Shown here piece by piece: positions 59,377 through 64,000 of a stretch of 64,000 nt of DNA; the first letter of the stretch is position 1; each line of letters opens with the position of its first letter. The stretch comes from Flavobacterium sp. (GTDB lineage: Bacteria > Bacteroidota > Bacteroidia > Flavobacteriales > Flavobacteriaceae): positions 1 through 64,000 of the forward strand of contig JAEUTY010000028.1 in assembly GCA_016787805.1 (NCBI GenBank). Direction: 5' to 3'. The notes below the pieces were generated by a model. The model did no database searches, was not told where the DNA came from, and worked only from the letters and a program-made list of their open reading frames with translations. Position numbers and translations under genes: made by a program.

Positions 59377-59976
59377 TTATAAATCTTCTAGTAGCAGTAA
59401 ATATAAGTTTTTAGCAGAGCTACCGTAGGTGAGAAAATCTTCGTCTTGTACTTTTTCGAAATATTTTATTGTAGTGATATTGGTAGGATAATCTTTGTCG
59501 TACTTCTTTTTAATCACGCGCAAACCGTCGCTTTTGGATTCTAAAATTTGACTTGTAGTAGCTAGAATTACAATATTATCGGGTAATTCGTTGGGTTTGT
59601 ACTGTTTGATTTGATTGGAAGAAAATAACACCGAACCTTCATCACCAATTAAATTTTCACAACTGGCCAATAGAAATTTTGGATTAGAAGGATTGGTGAA
59701 ATTCAGCTTGTTTTCTTCTAACAAGGAATATAAATTAGGTTCAAAACATAATGCTTCACATTCAAACCAGTCGTTTTCTTCCAAAATATTTTCAAATTGT
59801 TCTTTAACTTCATCAAGGTTTTCACAGTATAAAAACTTACCTCCATTTTTTTTGAAATTGTAAGTAAATTGTTCATCAATAGGTAATGAAGATGGTTTTG
59901 GAGCGTTGTATTCGCTTTGGTTTTCCTCGTCGGAACCTTCTTTATTGGACCCAAATATTTTTTTAAAAAGACTCAT
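59377..59976 (-). CDS. LUD domain protein (LutC/YkgG-like)
   Basis: A 199-residue protein with a LUD domain, the fold of LutC/YkgG. The characteristic end segment is present: GDEGSVLFSSNQIKQYKPNE and NIVILATTSQILESKSDGLR. The N-terminal 50 residues are acidic and low-complexity (GSNKEGSDEENQSEYNAP). The start at 59976 (MSLFKKIFGSNK) is used because the promoter box at 60017-60024 places the transcript start inside the longer frame. It is the first gene of the run to cdsA and psd; its role there is unknown, and LutBAC lactate oxidation partners are absent. Confidence 0.88.
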   Translation of the reverse strand: MSLFKKIFGSNKEGSDEENQSEYNAPKPSSLPIDEQFTYNFKKNGGKFLYCENLDEVKEQFENILEENDWFECEALCFEPNLYSLLEENKLNFTNPSNPKFLLASCENLIGDEGSVLFSSNQIKQYKPNELPDNIVILATTSQILESKSDGLRVIKKKYDKDYPTNITTIKYFEKVQDEDFLTYGSSAKNLYLLLLEDL

Positions 59977-60016
59977 ATAGTGTGTAAAAATACGCTGAAT
60001 GCGGTTTGAAAACATC

Positions 60017-60024
60017 CAAAGATA
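60017..60024 (-). promoter_or_regulatory. -7 box of the LUD-cdsA-psd-ACBP-SOD operon
   Basis: Minus-strand TATCTTTG, 41 bases upstream of the LUD ATG, directly beyond the ftsH terminator. Confidence 0.5.
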
Positions 60025-60065
60025 AAAAAATCTTAATTCAAAAACATTTTTTGAATTAAGATTTT
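60024..60065 (-). terminator. ftsH terminator
   Basis: Eighteen-base arms (60027-60044 and 60048-60065) with a three-base loop, and a T run on the minus strand. Confidence 0.88.
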
Positions 60066-60089
60066 GTATTTTATTTAGTAAAAATGGAT

Positions 60090-62003
60090 TTAACTAACGA
60101 TTTCTTCTTTATCAAAAGGTCTTTTTCCGAATATGGTTTCCAAATCGTCTTTGAAAATGACTTCTTTTTCTATTAAGATGTTGGCCAAGGCTAACAATTT
60201 ATCTTTGTTGTCATCCAGTATTTGAATGGCTCTTTGGTATTGACTTTCAATTAAATCTGAGATTTCTTTGTCAATTACTTGAGCAGTTTCTTCTGAGTAC
60301 GGTTTTGAGAAATTGTATTCACTTTGACCCGATGAATCGTAATAGGTAACATTACCCAATTTTTTATTCAAACCATAAATGGTAATCATGGCGCGAGCTT
60401 GTTTGGTTACTTTTTCCAAATCGCTCAAAGCACCAGTTGAAATAGTATCAAAAATTACTTTCTCCGCCGCTCTTCCACCCATGGTAGCACACATTTCATC
60501 GAGCATTTGATTCGGGCGAACAATTAAGCGTTCTTCTGGCAAATACCATGCTGCACCCAAACTTTGTCCACGAGGAACAATTGTTACTTTTACCAATGGC
60601 GCTGCGTGTTCTAACATCCAACTTACTGTTGCATGACCCGCTTCGTGAATGGCAATTGCTCTTTTTTCTTCCGTAGTAACAATTTTGTTTTTCTTTTCTA
60701 GGCCACCAACAATACGGTCAACTGCATCGAGGAAGTCTTGTTTGTCAACAGCTGTTTTATTATTTCTGGCAGCTATCAAAGCGGCTTCATTACACACATT
60801 AGCGATATCTGCGCCCGAAAAACCTGGGGTTTGTTTGGCTAAGAAATCAACATCTAAATCGGCTACTTTTTTCAAAGGTGTCAAATGCACTTCAAAAATT
60901 TCCTTACGTTCTCTAATGTCTGGTAAATCAACATAAATTTGACGGTCAAAACGACCAGCACGCATCAAGGCTTTATCTAATACATCAGCTCTATTGGTAG
61001 CAGCAAGTACAATTACGTGTGTATTCGTGCCAAAACCATCCATTTCTGTAAGTAATTGATTTAAAGTGTTTTCACGTTCGTCGTTGGAACCTGAAAAATT
61101 GTTTTTGCCTCTGGCGCGTCCCACAGCATCAATTTCGTCAATAAAAATAATAGCAGGTGCTTTGTCTTTGGCTTGTTTGAATAAATCACGTACTCTGGAC
61201 GCTCCAACTCCTACAAACATCTCAACAAAATCAGAGCCTGAAAGAGAAAAGAAAGGAACTTTCGCTTCTCCAGCCACAGCTTTGGCTAAAAGTGTTTTTC
61301 CAGTTCCAGGAGGTCCAACTAATAGAGCTCCTTTAGGAATTTTTCCGCCAAGTGAAGTGTATTTTTCAGGATTTTTTAAAAACTCAACGATTTCTTGTAC
61401 TTCTTCTTTTGCGCCTTCTAAACCAGCAACATCTTTAAAAGTCACTTTTACATCGGTTTTTTCATCAAATAATTTAGCTTTTGATTTTCCAATGTTGAAA
61501 ATTTGCCCACCGCCACCAGCTGCACCACCACCCGACATTCTTTTCATAATGAAAATCCAAACGGCAATGATAATAATGATAGGAAGTAAGCTGAAAAATA
61601 CTTCTGCCCAATCGCTTTTTTGTTTGTGATCGAATTCTTTTAATTTTTTGGCTTTCTTAGCACTATCCAATTTTTTTTCAAATTCCTGAATATCACCAAC
61701 ATTAAAGATGTAGTGTGGACCTTTGTTGGGTCTATTCATGAAATCATTAGCTACATCTTTGTTGGATTTATCACTTAGTGCCTTTTTCGTTAAAAAAGCT
61801 TCCGCTTGAACTTTGTTGTAGATGATTACTTTTTCGATATCGCCTTTGGCTAATAAATCATCAAATTTGGAGGTAGAAATTACAGATGGATCTTGAAATC
61901 CATTTCCGTTGAAAATACTTAAACCTATAAATAATGCAATGGCAAGGATGTAAATATACCAAGGACTAAATTTAAAATTATTTTGATTTTTTTCTGTAGA
62001 CAT
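60090..62003 (-). CDS. ftsH: ATP-dependent zinc metalloprotease FtsH
   Basis: Membrane-bound AAA+ protease that degrades misfolded membrane proteins and regulators. 637 residues: two transmembrane helices ([40 protein letters not shown]) around a periplasmic domain; Walker [17 protein letters not shown], Walker [13 protein letters not shown], the SRH region [20 protein letters not shown], and the zinc motif [13 protein letters not shown]. All are intact. Sixteen bases upstream lies rsfS, so the two are co-transcribed; a strong hairpin follows. Confidence 0.97.
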   Translation of the reverse strand: MSTEKNQNNFKFSPWYIYILAIALFIGLSIFNGNGFQDPSVISTSKFDDLLAKGDIEKVIIYNKVQAEAFLTKKALSDKSNKDVANDFMNRPNKGPHYIFNVGDIQEFEKKLDSAKKAKKLKEFDHKQKSDWAEVFFSLLPIIIIIAVWIFIMKRMSGGGAAGGGGQIFNIGKSKAKLFDEKTDVKVTFKDVAGLEGAKEEVQEIVEFLKNPEKYTSLGGKIPKGALLVGPPGTGKTLLAKAVAGEAKVPFFSLSGSDFVEMFVGVGASRVRDLFKQAKDKAPAIIFIDEIDAVGRARGKNNFSGSNDERENTLNQLLTEMDGFGTNTHVIVLAATNRADVLDKALMRAGRFDRQIYVDLPDIRERKEIFEVHLTPLKKVADLDVDFLAKQTPGFSGADIANVCNEAALIAARNNKTAVDKQDFLDAVDRIVGGLEKKNKIVTTEEKRAIAIHEAGHATVSWMLEHAAPLVKVTIVPRGQSLGAAWYLPEERLIVRPNQMLDEMCATMGGRAAEKVIFDTISTGALSDLEKVTKQARAMITIYGLNKKLGNVTYYDSSGQSEYNFSKPYSEETAQVIDKEISDLIESQYQRAIQILDDNKDKLLALANILIEKEVIFKDDLETIFGKRPFDKEEIVS

Positions 62004-62018
62004 TATATACTTGTGCTT

Positions 62019-62390
62019 TTAATATTTGTTTTGGATAGTAGTGATTTTTGCATCACCCCATAAGCCTTCAATGTTGTAGTATTCGCGAATTTCTTTCTGA
62101 AAAACATGAACCACTATGCTCACATAATCCATCAAAACCCATTCGGCATTGTCGGTTCCTTCAACATGCCATGGTTTGTCCTTAATTTCTTTGGAAACCA
62201 ATTTTTGAACTGAATTGACGATGGCATTGACTTGGGTGTTAGAACTACCGTTACAAATTACAAAATAATCACAAACAGCAGTGTCGATTTCACGTAAATC
62301 TAGGATTTCTATATCGTTACCTTTTACTTCTTCTATTCCTTTTATGATGCAGGTTAATAATACATCAGTACTCGCTAATTTTTTTGTCAT
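62019..62390 (-). CDS. rsfS: Ribosomal silencing factor RsfS
   Basis: Binds ribosomal protein L14 (uL14) and blocks subunit joining in starvation. 123 residues with the family pattern EDVL-type start (STDVLLTCIIKGIEEVKGND), DLREIDTAVCDYFVICNGSS, NSVQKLVSKEIKDKPWHVEG and ADWVLMDY-type NAEWVLMDYVSIVVHVFQKE. Normal length. It is upstream of ftsH in the same transcript and divergent from birA. Confidence 0.95.
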   Translation of the reverse strand: MTKKLASTDVLLTCIIKGIEEVKGNDIEILDLREIDTAVCDYFVICNGSSNTQVNAIVNSVQKLVSKEIKDKPWHVEGTDNAEWVLMDYVSIVVHVFQKEIREYYNIEGLWGDAKITTIQNKY

Positions 62391-62408
62391 TTAGTATTTT
62401 TCTATAAT

Positions 62409-62441
62409 TTGCAAAGGTATCAAAATTTGTCATTAAATTTG
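62409..62441 (+). promoter_or_regulatory. Promoter of birA
   Basis: TTG (62409-62411), 22 bases, TAAATTTG (62434-62441); the ATG is 34 bases downstream. Confidence 0.5.
62412..62419 (-). promoter_or_regulatory. -7 box of rsfS-ftsH
   Basis: Minus-strand TACCTTTG, 21 bases before the rsfS ATG. Part of a divergent promoter region with birA. Confidence 0.5.
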
Positions 62442-62475
62442 AAGCTTAACAGAAGTTTAAAATTTAAAACTACAT

Positions 62476-63207
62476 ATGCCTACAATCAAACTCGATGCCA
62501 TAGATTCTACCAATGATTTTTTAAAAGATTTAATCAAAAATCAAGCCGTAGAAAATTTTACTGTTGTAGTTACCAATTCACAAACTAATGGCCGAGGGCA
62601 AATGGGAACAAAATGGGTTTCTGAAGACGGTAAAAATTTGATAATGAGTGTTTTGATTAAAGATTTGAATTTGCAAATTGAAGACGTTTTTGTTTTAAAT
62701 GCAATGATTTCTGTAGCTATTATTGAGGCACTTTCAGTCTTTTGTATACCTAATTTGAGTGTCAAATGGCCTAACGACATTATGTCAGATAACAAAAAAA
62801 TTGCAGGAATTTTAATCGAAAATAGCATAAAAACTGACAATTCAATTCTGTCTGTTGTTGGTATCGGACTCAATGTCAATCAATCTCATTTTGAAAACTT
62901 ACCTTTTGCTTCTTCTTTATTTTTACAAACTGGTAGAACACTTTCCACTGATGAGGTTTTGCATGCTATTGTAACTAAGATTCAGTTTTTTTGCCAATTT
63001 ATATCAGAGAAAAAACTCGATGAATTATGGCAATTGTACCATCAGTATTTGTTTAAAAAATCGGTACCAATGGCTTTTGAAGATAATTTTGGTAATCGTT
63101 TTATGGGAATTATTGAATTGGTTAACCATCAAGGGAATTTACAAATCAAGTTGGAAGACGATACTATACAACTGTACTCAATTAAGGAAATTAAAATGTT
63201 GTATTAA
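62476..63207 (+). CDS. birA: Biotin--[acetyl-CoA carboxylase] ligase
   Basis: Attaches biotin to the carrier protein of acetyl-CoA carboxylase. 243 residues with the class I ligase core: IDSTNDFLKDLI, NGRGQMGTKWVSEDGKNLIM (biotin/ATP loop), LSVKWPNDIMSDNKKIAGIL (catalytic Lys) and VVGIGLNVNQSHF. It lacks the N-terminal winged helix of E. coli BirA, so it is an enzyme only and not a repressor. Divergent from rsfS; a terminator follows. Confidence 0.94.
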   Translation: MPTIKLDAIDSTNDFLKDLIKNQAVENFTVVVTNSQTNGRGQMGTKWVSEDGKNLIMSVLIKDLNLQIEDVFVLNAMISVAIIEALSVFCIPNLSVKWPNDIMSDNKKIAGILIENSIKTDNSILSVVGIGLNVNQSHFENLPFASSLFLQTGRTLSTDEVLHAIVTKIQFFCQFISEKKLDELWQLYHQYLFKKSVPMAFEDNFGNRFMGIIELVNHQGNLQIKLEDDTIQLYSIKEIKMLY

Positions 63208-63236
63208 AAAAGCTCCCAATTTCTTGAGAGCTTTTG
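63206..63236. terminator. Bidirectional terminator after birA
   Basis: AAAAGCTC / GAGAGCTTTT hairpin with A and T runs between convergent genes. Confidence 0.82.
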
Positions 63237-63238
63237 TA

Positions 63239-64000
63239 TTAGTTGATAATTACTTTTTTGATAACCGAACCACTGTCAGAACTGATTTTCACAAAGTAAA
63301 ATCCGTCAGGAAGGTTAGTCAGGGTGTAAGAATTTGAAACTCTAATCGGATTTTTAACTTCCATCATCAATTGACCATTGATGTTAATTAATTGAATATT
63401 TTCAACTTCAGCTTCTGTATCAATTGTGATTGTTTGATCATTGGATGGATTTGGATAGATACTCACATCTGCCATTGTTTCAAAAGTATCTGTTCCAAGG
63501 AAAATAGTTGGCCATCGGTTTTGAGCAATTGGTCCGCCCCAAATTACAGTTGCTAAATACGGATTATCAATAAAAGGGTTGCGATTTCCTTGTCCGTAAG
63601 TATTGTTAGCATTTCCAAGATAAGTATTACGATTGTCTTCGTATTGCGAAACAGGGTCTTCTGCATTCCATTGCAATAATAAATCCAACATATTAGCATC
63701 TGAAGCAACAGGTGTTCCGGTAAAAACATAAGTTGGCAAACATTGATCACCATAACGTAAGTACATGTACATAATAATTCGAGCGCAATCGCCTTTCCAT
63801 TCATCACCAGGATACCAGTTAAGTCCAACTGTAGCCGAATTTCCAGAACCTGTGGCATACTTTTTATTTGCTCTTGAACCATTTCTTTGTACATCACAAG
63901 CACGAAGCATTTGAGCATCCGCTCCCGGTCCAGCTTGCCCTAAGTCAGGGTTTCCTAGTGCTTGGGCAAAAATGTGTTCTCTATTCCAATCTCCGTTGGC
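63239..64000 (-). CDS. Endonuclease I family secreted nuclease with T9SS type A domain (5' end outside window)
   Basis: The frame is open to the window edge, so the N-terminus is missing. It reads ANGDWNREHIFAQALGNPDL at the top: the HIFAQ segment is the metal-binding His motif of the endonuclease I/EndA family. CDVQRNGSRANKKYA, EWKGDCARIIMYMYLRYGDQ and VIWGGPIAQNRWP-like segments continue it. The C-terminal 75 residues are a type A sorting domain (VSIYPNPSNDQTITID ... DGFYFVKIS), so the nuclease is exported by the Type IX system and probably degrades extracellular DNA for nutrients. Confidence 0.92.
   Translation of the reverse strand, partial: ANGDWNREHIFAQALGNPDLGQAGPGADAQMLRACDVQRNGSRANKKYATGSGNSATVGLNWYPGDEWKGDCARIIMYMYLRYGDQCLPTYVFTGTPVASDANMLDLLLQWNAEDPVSQYEDNRNTYLGNANNTYGQGNRNPFIDNPYLATVIWGGPIAQNRWPTIFLGTDTFETMADVSIYPNPSNDQTITIDTEAEVENIQLININGQLMMEVKNPIRVSNSYTLTNLPDGFYFVKISSDSGSVIKKVIIN

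Noticed and set aside
61066..61629. 187-codon plus-strand frame inside ftsH
   Set aside because: Opposite strand of the conserved AAA+ domain; Pro/Ser-rich composition from codon shadowing.
1..64000. CRISPR arrays
   Set aside because: The repeats found are tandem heptamers without spacers or a 107-bp direct repeat; none have regular repeat-spacer structure and no cas genes are present.
1..64000. rRNA operons and ordinary tRNA genes
   Set aside because: None recognised by eye; the only tRNA-like structure is that of the tmRNA and its att copy.

Overview
The window looks like a chromosome segment of a member of the Flavobacteriaceae (Bacteroidota), probably Flavobacterium or a close relative. 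The evidence is low GC, Type IX secretion C-terminal domains (types A and B), TAnnTTTG promoter boxes in place of the E. coli -10, a flavobacterial-type tmRNA tag (GENNYALAA), an RteC protein, and typical housekeeping genes.

Layout. 1-14.5 kb is ordinary chromosome: the end of a T9SS type B protein, a PLP aminotransferase, a retropepsin-like/PDZ protein, a DUF1573 protein, valS, yaaA, a T9SS type A surface protein, pabA/trpG, a MarR-nitroreductase-YceI operon, a rhodanese, and a DUF2975-HTH pair. 14,948-45,449 is a 30.5 kb genomic island inserted in the 3' end of ssrA. A 17-bp copy of the tmRNA 3' end (attL, 14,948-14,964) matches the end of the intact tmRNA (attR, 45,433-45,449), and a tyrosine integrase lies just inside attR. 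45.4-64 kb is chromosome again: ssrA, a DEAD-box helicase, an EF-G paralogue, pyrE and a NUDIX gene, an M14 peptidase, coaD, ddl, a PASTA protein, rluD, a phospholipid operon (LUD-cdsA-psd-ACBP-SOD), rsfS-ftsH, birA and a secreted endonuclease I.

The island is modular. From the left: (a) a compact cassette of a conserved unknown protein, DUF5675 and two tiny membrane proteins, which resembles a phage lysis module, followed by a DUF6943 gene, a gene broken by an in-frame stop, and several large inverted repeats; (b) a three-gene overlapping operon of a ComEC-type metallo-beta-lactamase-fold protein, an E2-E1-JAB ubiquitin-like conjugation fusion and a membrane patatin phospholipase; (c) an AbiEi/AbiEii toxin-antitoxin pair extended by a UPF0489 (arginase-fold) gene; (d) a 1423-residue PD-(D/E)xK nuclease-NACHT protein; (e) a replication/excision module (initiator-like HTH protein, DnaC-like loader, excisionase-like HTH, RteC) with no visible relaxase; (f) a TetR-controlled ABC efflux operon (TolC-HlyD-2 ATPases-2 permeases) with envelope cargo including an OMPLA-type phospholipase.

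The most interesting system is (b). It has the conjugation, deconjugation and phospholipase parts known from type II CBASS but no CD-NTase. The MBL-fold protein occupies that first-gene position and ends in a flexible Gly/Ser tail with a C-terminal Gly, so it may be the conjugated partner. The window also holds two copies of a structured-RNA-like intergenic element, heptamer tandem repeats (ten copies directly upstream of the tmRNA), and candidate leaderless promoters for pabA and pyrE.
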